A stretch of 37,796 nt of DNA from Candidatus Omnitrophus sp. (GTDB lineage Bacteria > Omnitrophota > Gorgyraeia > Zapsychrales > Fredricksoniimonadaceae), in contig DYQZ01000008.1 of assembly GCA_020719005.1 (NCBI GenBank), positions 1-37,796 of the forward strand, written 5' to 3'. Made by a program: the position numbers and the translations under genes. Below, in pieces: positions 18,885 to 26,982 of this stretch. Each line of letters begins with the position of its first letter. Positions within the stretch are counted from its first letter, which is position 1. The notes beneath the pieces were generated by a model, which saw nothing but the letters and a program-made list of their open reading frames with translations, was not told the DNA's origin and did not search any database.

Positions 18885-19291
18885 TGGTTGAAGTCGAACT
18901 TTCCAGGATCATCATTGATGAAAAGAGTCATGATCAGGTCATTGTGCTCCGTGAAAAGAATGGCCCGCGTCAGATCCCGATCATGATCGGTTCTGTTGAG
19001 GCGTCGAGCATCCAGATGCGGATATCGGGTGTTGAGTCGCCGCGGCCCTTGACGCATGATCTCTTGGTCCTTCTCGTCAAGGGGCTTGGGGCAGAGGCGG
19101 AATGTGTCCTGATCGATGATTTTGTTGAAGGCACCTATTTCGCCAAGATCCGCCTGAAGAAAGAGTCGGGTGAAGTGGTGTTGGTGGACGCTCGTCCATC
19201 GGATGCGGTCTCTCTTTCGGTACGGATGAAGCTGCCGATCTATGTTGAAGAGGATGTATTCCATAAAACGGTCGCCGGCGATAATGCGTAA
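18884..19291 (+). CDS. Bifunctional nuclease domain (DUF151) protein
   Basis: 'RQIPIMIGSVEASSIQMRI', 'RPLTHDLL', 'DARPSDAVSLSVRMKLPIYVEEDV'. Confidence 0.9.
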   Translation: MVEVELSRIIIDEKSHDQVIVLREKNGPRQIPIMIGSVEASSIQMRISGVESPRPLTHDLLVLLVKGLGAEAECVLIDDFVEGTYFAKIRLKKESGEVVLVDARPSDAVSLSVRMKLPIYVEEDVFHKTVAGDNA

Positions 19292-19345
19292 GGCGTTTTG
19301 CCATGCTGATGTGGCAAAGGTTTTGTTGATCTTAAGAGGCATCCT

Positions 19346-20794
19346 GTGAACCTTTCTGAATTCTTCCCTGAATATTCATCTTTACAGCAGTTAGCGCGTA
19401 AACGCTCCGTTAAGATCTATCTTGTCGGCGGTTTTTTACGCGATCTTGTGACGGGCCATGTGGCGTTCAAGCCCGGGCGTGACCTTGATATTGCGGTTTC
19501 ATCTGGCGCGATCCTGCTGGCGCGCGTCTTTGCCAAGTCTATCAAAGGCGCTTTTGTGCTTCTCGATAAAGAGTCGGGGTGTGCCCGTGTGGCCAAGAAA
19601 AAGAATGGTATCCTTTGGACATATGATTTTGCAGACTTTCGCGCGCGTACGTTCAAGGGAGACCTTGCAAAACGGGACTTTACGATCAATACGCTTTCCT
19701 TGGATCTTTTGACGTGTGACGCGGGCAAGCCCTTGATCGCTCAGGTCAAGGATCACGTCGGTGGACTCAAGGATATGGCACACAAGCGTATCCGTATGAC
19801 AGGGGCGGGCGTTTTTGAAGATGATCCTTTAAGGTTGCTTCGTGCCTACAGTTTGCAGGCTCAGCTTGGATTTGTGATCGAACGTGCGACATTGTCCCGT
19901 ATCAAGAAAGATATCAAGCTGATCAAGAAAGTCTCTCCTGAGCGTGTGCGCGAAGAGCTTTTTAAGATCTTTGACAGCACACGGACTGCCGTCGTGATGA
20001 AAGCCATGGACCGGGTTGGCCTGCTTGCCGTGATCTTGCCCCAGATCGAAAGCATGCGTTTGATCGGTAAGGGCGCGTATCATCATTTGAATGTCTGGGA
20101 TCATTCGTTATGTGCGGTAAGTGAATGCGAGAAGCTGTTTGAGGATGCCAAAGATAATAATGATCTGTGTGACTATCTGAATGAAGAAGTGGGCGGTGGT
20201 CATCGCCGTCGGGCGGTCATTAAGATGGCGTGTGTCTTGCATGATATAGGTAAGCCTGATACCCGCCGTGATGAGTCTGATGGCCGCTTGAGTTTTCACG
20301 GTCATGAGCGCGTGGGGCGTGATATTGTGCGCCTGATCGCGCGGGGCATGATGATGTCGACGAAAGAACGCTACGCCCTTGAAGACATGGTCATGATGCA
20401 TCTTCGCCCAGGGTATTTATCGAATTTCAAAAAGCCTTCCGAGCGGATGATCTTTCGTTTCATGCGTGATGCGGGGGAAGATGCTGTTTCTGTCTTACTC
20501 TTGTCGGTCGCTGACCAGCATGCGACGAGGGGCCCATTAACGACCGAGGAAGATATCCGTCATCACAAGACGATCGCCTTTGACCTGATCGATCGCTTTT
20601 TTGCGGCCAAGAAAGAGCAGCCATTCGTGCCGCTTATTAACGGCCATGATCTCATTAAAGACCTGAAACTAACCCCAGGCCCTGACTTTGCAAAGATACT
20701 AACATCCGTCGAAGAAGCCCAGCATCTCGGGCAGGTGACAACAAAGGTTGAAGCGTTGGCATTAGCTGTCAAATGTGCAGGGGGTATGAAATGA
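19346..20794 (+). CDS. CCA tRNA nucleotidyltransferase / poly(A) polymerase family with HD domain
   Basis: 'YLVGGFLRDLVTG', 'GRDLDIAV', 'KRDFTINTLSLDL', 'FEDDPLRLLRAYSLQAQLGF', HD motif 'MACVLHDIGKP'. Confidence 0.92.
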   Translation: MNLSEFFPEYSSLQQLARKRSVKIYLVGGFLRDLVTGHVAFKPGRDLDIAVSSGAILLARVFAKSIKGAFVLLDKESGCARVAKKKNGILWTYDFADFRARTFKGDLAKRDFTINTLSLDLLTCDAGKPLIAQVKDHVGGLKDMAHKRIRMTGAGVFEDDPLRLLRAYSLQAQLGFVIERATLSRIKKDIKLIKKVSPERVREELFKIFDSTRTAVVMKAMDRVGLLAVILPQIESMRLIGKGAYHHLNVWDHSLCAVSECEKLFEDAKDNNDLCDYLNEEVGGGHRRRAVIKMACVLHDIGKPDTRRDESDGRLSFHGHERVGRDIVRLIARGMMMSTKERYALEDMVMMHLRPGYLSNFKKPSERMIFRFMRDAGEDAVSVLLLSVADQHATRGPLTTEEDIRHHKTIAFDLIDRFFAAKKEQPFVPLINGHDLIKDLKLTPGPDFAKILTSVEEAQHLGQVTTKVEALALAVKCAGGMK

Positions 20795-21378
20795 AAAAGA
20801 TCTTTCTTGTGATCATTTTTATGTGCATGTCTGGTTGGCTTTTCGTGGATGAGGGTAATGGAAAAGAGGGCGGTCTTTCTCAGAAAGCCACGGCGCTCAT
20901 CGAACGATATGTTCACGATAAGCCGGATCCTATGATCATGGATTCGATCAGTCCGTATTATGGACAGATTGTTCAAATGGGAGTTGAGGCGGTCGAGCCT
21001 TTATTGGCGGCATTGAAGAATGATGATCCGTCTTATGTTGAAGAGCGGTTAGCGTTCATTTATATTCTGGGACAGATCGGGGATCAACGGGCATATGTGG
21101 CATTGCGTGACGAATTCTTTCATGGGGATGGAACGGAAGGCTTTAAATGGCGCGGGATGATCAGCCTTGGGTCATGCCTTACGGAAGACAGGATCGATGA
21201 TTATATCGTTCTTGCACTTGAAGATACGACGGGTGGCGGGGTGCGCGCTCTCAGGGAAATGTCAGAGCAGGATTTTGGTGCGGATGCCCAGCAGTGGGCC
21301 GCTTATTTGAAGATCCCCGGAAGTTTGGAGCTGTTCAAGAAGAATTGTCGCCAACGTTCTGCCCCGATCCTCGGGTAA
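20791..21378 (+). CDS. Secreted hypothetical protein with HEAT-repeat-like segment
   Basis: ATGA overlap with the previous gene; N-terminal signal sequence; 'GVEAVEPLLAALKNDDPSYVEERLAFIYILGQIGDQRA' is HEAT-like. Confidence 0.65.
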   Translation: MKKIFLVIIFMCMSGWLFVDEGNGKEGGLSQKATALIERYVHDKPDPMIMDSISPYYGQIVQMGVEAVEPLLAALKNDDPSYVEERLAFIYILGQIGDQRAYVALRDEFFHGDGTEGFKWRGMISLGSCLTEDRIDDYIVLALEDTTGGGVRALREMSEQDFGADAQQWAAYLKIPGSLELFKKNCRQRSAPILG

Positions 21379-21403
21379 GGAGAATGGCGTTGACAGGAGG
21401 TTT

Positions 21404-22147
21404 ATGAAGATCCGTAATATTGATATTAAGATCATTAAAGGTGATGTGGCAGTTCTTCCTGTGATGAACGGCCCCGTCAATGAGCATACGGTCCGCGCGG
21501 CGTGTGCAGATGTGTTGGCACAGGCATTGGCGTCGGGCGTTCTCTCTGTTACGATCTCGGCGTTCGGGTGCAGGGAAGGTGGTTTTCCTTTGATCGGTTC
21601 TGCCAAGATCACGGCACAGGAAGTGTTGCGTGCGGCGCGTGATGGTAAAGGGCCGCTCAGTGAGATCATTATTTGTGTGGAGACAGAGGAGGCCTTGCAT
21701 ATTTTTGAGAAGCAGGTCTTTGGATATTTGCGGCATGTGACCGAGGATATGGGCTGGGGGCCTTATGTGACGACGGATATCATCATTGATATGGAGGAGG
21801 GCATTGTTATTATCGAGCGCACCAATCCTCCGTTCGGCTGGGCGCTGCCGGGTGGCTTTGTGGACCGTGGCGAGTCTTTGGAAACAGGCGCACGTCGTGA
21901 AGCGAAAGAAGAAACAGATCTTGAGCTGACGGATCTAAAACAATTTCACACTTATTCAGACCCGTCACGTGATCCGCGTTTTCATACGGTCACGACCGTG
22001 TTCACGGCCAAAGGAGTTGGTTCTCCTCGTGCGGGTGATGATGCCAAAGGCCTTAAAGTTGTTCCTTTTGCGCAACTGCGCGCGCTTATCTATGCGTTCG
22101 ACCATCATCAGGTCATTGATGAGTATCTTCGTTCACGGGGGATGTGA
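21404..22147 (+). CDS. Macro-domain-like segment fused to NUDIX hydrolase
   Basis: Residues about 8-110 resemble macro-domain strands/helices ('VTISAFGCREGGFPLIGSAKITAQEVLRA'). Nudix box 'GGFVDRGESLETGARREAKEETDLEL'. Confidence 0.8.
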   Translation: MKIRNIDIKIIKGDVAVLPVMNGPVNEHTVRAACADVLAQALASGVLSVTISAFGCREGGFPLIGSAKITAQEVLRAARDGKGPLSEIIICVETEEALHIFEKQVFGYLRHVTEDMGWGPYVTTDIIIDMEEGIVIIERTNPPFGWALPGGFVDRGESLETGARREAKEETDLELTDLKQFHTYSDPSRDPRFHTVTTVFTAKGVGSPRAGDDAKGLKVVPFAQLRALIYAFDHHQVIDEYLRSRGM

Positions 22148-23055
22148 CCGTTATGAGTTCTGTCGGTGAATTTGCCCTGATCGACCGGTTAAAGAAATTC
22201 CAGACGCGTGGGGCTTCTGTTGTTTTAGGTATCGGGGATGACACGGCGGTGCTTGAGCTGGACCGCTTGCGGTATCAGCTTTTTACAACAGACATGCTCG
22301 TTGAAGAGGTGCATTTTACGCGTGCCATGCCTCCTAAACGTGTGGGACATAAAGCCATGGCGTGCAGTGTAAGTGATATTGCCGCGATGGGAGGCGTGCC
22401 GACGGTGGCGGTTATATCAATTGGTGTTCCAAAAGATCTTTCTACAAAGTATATTGAACAGGTTTATGCAGGGATGAACGCTTGTGCGCGCGCCTTTGGT
22501 GTGAGCATTGTCGGCGGGGATACTGTTAAGGCGGATAAATTCATTATCAATGTTGCGCTGTTAGGGGAAGTGGAAAAGAAATATCTTGTGACACGTGTTG
22601 GCGCAAAGCCGGGAGATAAGATCTTTGTGACCGGGAAGCTCGGCGGGTCGCTTTCCTCAGGCCGGCATTTGACTTTTACGCCCAGGCTCAAGGAGGCACG
22701 TTTCTTAGTCGAGCATTTCAAGCCGACGGCCATGATGGATATTTCAGATGGTGTGGCAGGTGACCTTCGCCATATCCTGAAAGCAAGCGGAGTTGGTGCG
22801 CTGATCGACGTTGAAAAGATCCCATGTCACAAGAATGTCACTCTTGATCAAGCACTTACAGACGGTGAAGATTTCGAGCTTCTTTTTACATTACCTTTTA
22901 CGCGCGCCAGGAAACTGGTAGAATATACTAAAATTCACCCGGAGTGGCAGTTCATTGAGGCAGGAACGGTCAGCTCTATGTCGGGTAAAATACAAATGAA
23001 AGACAAAGCCGGCGTTGTTAGGTCGTTTCATCTAACAGCGTTCACACATTTTTGA
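22144..23055 (+). CDS. thiL: Thiamine-monophosphate kinase
   Basis: 'GEFALIDRLKK', 'VLGIGDDTAVLE', 'ACSVSDIAAMGGVP', 'MMDISDGVAGDLRHIL'. The start may be ATG 22153. Confidence 0.93.
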   Translation: MTVMSSVGEFALIDRLKKFQTRGASVVLGIGDDTAVLELDRLRYQLFTTDMLVEEVHFTRAMPPKRVGHKAMACSVSDIAAMGGVPTVAVISIGVPKDLSTKYIEQVYAGMNACARAFGVSIVGGDTVKADKFIINVALLGEVEKKYLVTRVGAKPGDKIFVTGKLGGSLSSGRHLTFTPRLKEARFLVEHFKPTAMMDISDGVAGDLRHILKASGVGALIDVEKIPCHKNVTLDQALTDGEDFELLFTLPFTRARKLVEYTKIHPEWQFIEAGTVSSMSGKIQMKDKAGVVRSFHLTAFTHF

Positions 23056-23059
23056 TCAC

Positions 23060-23533
23060 ATGAAACCATTGAAATTCGTATCAAAAAGTTATGAAGATAC
23101 ACTCGCTTTCAGCGCTAGGCTGGTGCGTGAACTTCGGCGGGCAGATGTGGTTTGTCTTTACGGTGAACTGGGTGCCGGTAAGACTGCTTTTGTGAAGGGG
23201 CTGGTCAAAGGGCTTAAGATGGACCCGCTCAAAGTGCATAGCCCGACCTTCACGCTTATGAATATTTACAAGGGTAAAATACCCCTGTATCATTTTGATC
23301 TGTATCGCATCAAGGCGGATGACCTTTTTGGCCTGGGGTATGAAGAGTATTTCTATGGGGCTGGGATCACGGCGATAGAATGGTCAGAACGTCTTGAACA
23401 TTTATTGCCCAAGGTGTTCTGGAAGATCGAGCTCCGTCATGCGGGAGAGGATGAGCGCCATATTCTTATCTCTGTCGAGGGAGATACGCTGCAAGAGCGC
23501 TTTGACGCGTTTGTAAAGGATAGTCATTCATGA
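23060..23533 (+). CDS. tsaE: t6A biosynthesis ATPase TsaE
   Basis: 'LYGELGAGKTAFVKGLVKGL', 'SPTFTLMNIYKG', 'LYHFDLYRI'. Confidence 0.94.
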   Translation: MKPLKFVSKSYEDTLAFSARLVRELRRADVVCLYGELGAGKTAFVKGLVKGLKMDPLKVHSPTFTLMNIYKGKIPLYHFDLYRIKADDLFGLGYEEYFYGAGITAIEWSERLEHLLPKVFWKIELRHAGEDERHILISVEGDTLQERFDAFVKDSHS

Positions 23534-24246
23534 AAATACTGGCTGTTGATACATCCACCCGTCATTTGACGATCGCTGTCACCGAAGGCGATAAGATCCT
23601 TTCTTCTCGCAATGTCCGTCCTAAAAAAGATCTGTCCCTTACCATTACCTTTGATATTGAACGGGCGCTTCAGAAAGCCAATGTCCGTTTGAGCGACCTG
23701 GATGCTTTTGTCGTCGGTCTTGGACCGGGGTCTTTTACAGGGCTCCGGGTGGGTTTCTCAATGATGAAGGCTTTTATTATGGTCACGGAAAAGCCTGTTG
23801 TCGGGATCCCGAGCTTAGACGCCATCGCGATGAATGTGAAAACGCCCAAGGCGTCCCGTATATGTGTGGTGAATGATGCGCGCCGCGGTCTTGTTTATAG
23901 CGCATTATATGAAAAAAGAGACGGTGGTCTGGTGCGTCATTCTGAATATTTCCTCAAACCCATCGAGGAGATCCTTCCGCTTATTCAGGGGGATGTTCTT
24001 TTTATCGGGGATGCCGCTGCGATGGTGAAGGATGCCGTGTTGGCGTATGCACAGGCAAAGAATATGCCATTTACGCCGAGGTTTGCCAGTTCGCGTGTCA
24101 GCCTTCCGTATGCCAGTGAGTTGGCGCGCCTCGGGTATCAGCGCCTGTTAAGAGGAGACAGGGATAAGATCGAAACCCTCGTGCCTCTTTATTTGTATCC
24201 AGAAGATTGTCAGGTCTCACATCCGTGGACCGGGAAGAAACCATGA
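23530..24246 (+). CDS. tsaB: t6A biosynthesis protein TsaB
   Basis: 'MKILAVDTSTRHLTIAV', 'VGLGPGSFTGLRVGFSMMKAF'. Confidence 0.93.
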   Translation: MKILAVDTSTRHLTIAVTEGDKILSSRNVRPKKDLSLTITFDIERALQKANVRLSDLDAFVVGLGPGSFTGLRVGFSMMKAFIMVTEKPVVGIPSLDAIAMNVKTPKASRICVVNDARRGLVYSALYEKRDGGLVRHSEYFLKPIEEILPLIQGDVLFIGDAAAMVKDAVLAYAQAKNMPFTPRFASSRVSLPYASELARLGYQRLLRGDRDKIETLVPLYLYPEDCQVSHPWTGKKP

Positions 24247-25403
24247 ACACAGCAATATATGCCCCGGCCATGGCTTGGTGCGAGATCAATAGCTCCGCCC
24301 TTCGTTCGAATTACCGCGAGATAAAGAAACTTGCTATTAAACAACTTGAACCTCGCCGGGGACGTGAGGTTGATATCCTTTCCGTCGTGAAAGCCGATGC
24401 TTATGGCCATGGCATGTTGACAGCCGTTTCTCTTATCATGAAAGAGGGCGGCAAGTTCTTCGCTGTTTCCAATCTTGAAGAAGGTATTACGCTGCGTTCT
24501 TCGGGGTTTAAAGGACGCATTATTCTTTTTGAAACAACACTTCTTGAGCAGGCGCCCGCGCTCATCAAATATGACCTGACCCCGTCGATCTCTACCATGG
24601 ACCTGGCTCGTGCACTTGACCGTTTGGCGCGTAAGGCGAACAAAGTCATCCCTGTGCATATCAAGATCGACACTGGCATGGGGCGTTTGGGCGTTTGGCA
24701 CAAAGAGCTGGTTGATTTTGTTGTCACCTTACAAAAACTAAGACATATTACCATTGAAGGCTTGTTCACGCATTTTCCCGTCGCGGATACAGACCCGTCC
24801 TTTACCGACCAGCAGATCGATCATTTAGCGGAGGCTGTGTTCGCGCTGATCAAAAAGGAAGTCCCTTTCCGTTATATCCATGCGGCGAGCAGTATGGGAT
24901 TGTTGGGATATAAAAATCATTTCCTCAATATCGCTCGTCCCGGGGTCATGCTTTACGGCCTTTATCCGGGCAGCAGCCTAAGAAAAAAGATCATGTTAAG
25001 ACCCGTGATGTCCGTCAAGGCACGGGTTTTGCTCACCAAGACCATTCACAAAGGGCGCGGGGTCAGTTATGGCCATACAGTGCGCATGATGAAAGACACT
25101 CCCATCGCTGTGCTCGGCATTGGATACAGTGATGGATATAGCCGTGCCTTCTCCAACAAAGCAAAAGTCCTTATTAATGGCCGATTCTGCCCGGTATTAG
25201 GGCGGGTCACGATGGATCAGATCATCGTTGATATCACGCGTGCAGGTAAGGTAAAACTTGGTGATGAGGCCGTGATCCTCGGTCGTCAGGGGAAAAATAG
25301 CATCACAGCGGATGATCTTGCGTTATGGGCCAATACCATCAACTATGAGATCGTTTGTAATTTCGGCAACCGCCTGCCGCGTCGGATCATTACAAAAGGT
25401 TAG
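24243..25403 (+). CDS. alr: Alanine racemase
   Basis: 'VVKADAYGHGM' PLP-lysine motif, 'KIDTGMGRLGV', 'ARPGVMLYGLYP', 'LGRVTMDQIIVD'. ATGA overlap with tsaB. Confidence 0.95.
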   Translation: MNTAIYAPAMAWCEINSSALRSNYREIKKLAIKQLEPRRGREVDILSVVKADAYGHGMLTAVSLIMKEGGKFFAVSNLEEGITLRSSGFKGRIILFETTLLEQAPALIKYDLTPSISTMDLARALDRLARKANKVIPVHIKIDTGMGRLGVWHKELVDFVVTLQKLRHITIEGLFTHFPVADTDPSFTDQQIDHLAEAVFALIKKEVPFRYIHAASSMGLLGYKNHFLNIARPGVMLYGLYPGSSLRKKIMLRPVMSVKARVLLTKTIHKGRGVSYGHTVRMMKDTPIAVLGIGYSDGYSRAFSNKAKVLINGRFCPVLGRVTMDQIIVDITRAGKVKLGDEAVILGRQGKNSITADDLALWANTINYEIVCNFGNRLPRRIITKG

Positions 25404-25406
25404 TGT

Positions 25407-26144
25407 ATGAAAAATATACTGGTGAAGATCGTTCTTATTATTGTTGTTCTTGTCCTTGTCCTTGGATTCTTAAAAGATCAGATCATTAAGGCCGCGATCG
25501 TGGTCGGAGCGAAACAGGTGGCGGGGGTGGATGTGGTGATCGATCATTTTTCACTGAGCGTGGTGAAGCATGCCGTCTTGATCAAAGGGGTCAAGATGTA
25601 TAGCCCATCCGGTTTCCCGAATGAGGTTATGATCGATGCTCCTGCGATAGAGGTGCACTGCAACGTGTGGGATGTAATGCGGGGAGTACTGCATTTCCCC
25701 TATATCCGTCTTGATCTTAAAGAATTAAGAGTGACAAAGAACAAAGAGGGGAAGCTAAATGTTAATTCCATGACATTCATGCAAAAAGCGAATGGATCCG
25801 CGAACTCTTCTGATAATGCTTTGCCTCAGACTCAGCAAAGCAAAGAGCGGCCTCAGGCGCCCATGAAAGATATTCCGATGCAGTTTGACCTAGTGCGTCT
25901 TAATATAGGCAAGGTTATTTATACAGATAACTCGACCAGAGATAAGCCTTTGCTCAAAGTCATGGATATCAACATCAAGAATAAAGAATTCAGGAATATT
26001 TCAAGTGCCGCTGAGCTTGGAGCCCTTGTCATGGTTGAGGCGGTTAGTTCCACTTTCCTCAAGAACACCGTTATTAGCATCAAGGGGCTCGGCAAGGGAT
26101 CTGCATCCGCTTTGATCGAAAGCATTGGAAGTTTCTTAAAATAG
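25407..26144 (+). CDS. Short AsmA-like/DUF748-like membrane-anchored protein
   Basis: N-terminal TM; 'IDHFSLSVVKHAVLIKGVKMYSPSGFPNEVMIDAPAIEVHCNVWDVMRG' resembles the N-terminal region of AsmA-like proteins. Confidence 0.55.
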   Translation: MKNILVKIVLIIVVLVLVLGFLKDQIIKAAIVVGAKQVAGVDVVIDHFSLSVVKHAVLIKGVKMYSPSGFPNEVMIDAPAIEVHCNVWDVMRGVLHFPYIRLDLKELRVTKNKEGKLNVNSMTFMQKANGSANSSDNALPQTQQSKERPQAPMKDIPMQFDLVRLNIGKVIYTDNSTRDKPLLKVMDINIKNKEFRNISSAAELGALVMVEAVSSTFLKNTVISIKGLGKGSASALIESIGSFLK

Positions 26145-26150
26145 CTTATA

Positions 26151-26196
26151 GGTCCTCGGAATAACATTTAGGATAAATATTCGGGGCTTTTTCTTT
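26151..26196 (+). terminator. Possible intrinsic terminator
   Basis: cctcggaat...attcgggg (one bulge, one G-U pair) followed by ctttttcttt. Confidence 0.35.
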
Positions 26197-26208
26197 ATGA
26201 TTAATTAA

Positions 26209-26814
26209 ACCTGTCGGGGCTGGTATACTTGCAGAGCGGCTCAGGAGGGTGGCGAGTTCTTTTCATATACCATTAGGGCGATCGCCAAGAAGTATTACGG
26301 GATCAAGGCAGATGCGTATAGCTATGGGATATATCACACCTTCGCGAGAATGATCCCAGGAGAACAATACAATATCACGATCGGGCGGTATGTATCCATG
26401 AGCTCAACAGTGAGCATTTTCCGTCGGAATCATCCCATGGAAAGGCTTTCCATGCATTCTTTTTTCTATGATGATCGTTTTGGTTTCGTAGATAAACACA
26501 ATTTAAAGCCGCATAGCCCTTTGTTTATCGGCCATGATGCCTGGGTGGGATCAAATGTGGTGATCACGCCCAACTGTGCACGGATCGGTATAGGTGCTGT
26601 TGTCGGAGCGGGAAGCGTGGTGACCAAAGATGTTCCGGATTTTGCTATTGTTGCCGGCAATCCTGCGAAGATGATACGCACCAGGTTCCCGGAAGATGTG
26701 TGTGAGATGATCAAGGAAAGAAAATGGTGGGAGCTCTCTATTGGGGAGATGGTTCCTTTGATCGGCTTTATGAACAAACCTTTTGATGTCAGGGAATATA
26801 CCAAGAATTTCTAG
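26209..26814 (+). pseudogene. Left-handed beta-helix (hexapeptide) O-acetyltransferase with missing or atypical 5' end
   Basis: 'IGHDAWVGSNVVITPNCARIGIGAVVGAGSVVTKDVPDFAIVAGNPAKMI'. Homology-like sequence ('EGGEFFSYTIRAIAKKYYGIKADAYSYG') continues upstream of ATG 26350, but no ATG/GTG/TTG lies between the stop at 26206 and 26350. Confidence 0.6.
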
Positions 26815-26901
26815 GAGCATCTCTTACGCGCTCTTGTAGGTCAACATAGCGGCAGAAATGCGCTTTCATCCAGTCTGATAATATCCTGTTTTCTTATTGT
26901 G

Positions 26902-26935
26902 TTGTCCTTATTATCCATTAAAATAATTATATAAA
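26902..26935 (+). promoter_or_regulatory. AT-rich putative promoter region of the pilus operon
   Basis: TTGTCC at 26902 with TAATTA (26924-26929) or TATAAA (26930-26935) in a sharply AT-rich region. Confidence 0.25.
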
Positions 26936-26982
26936 TAGAAAGAATGAGTTCGCCCAATCCTAACCAGGGAGTGTGTCTGTTG

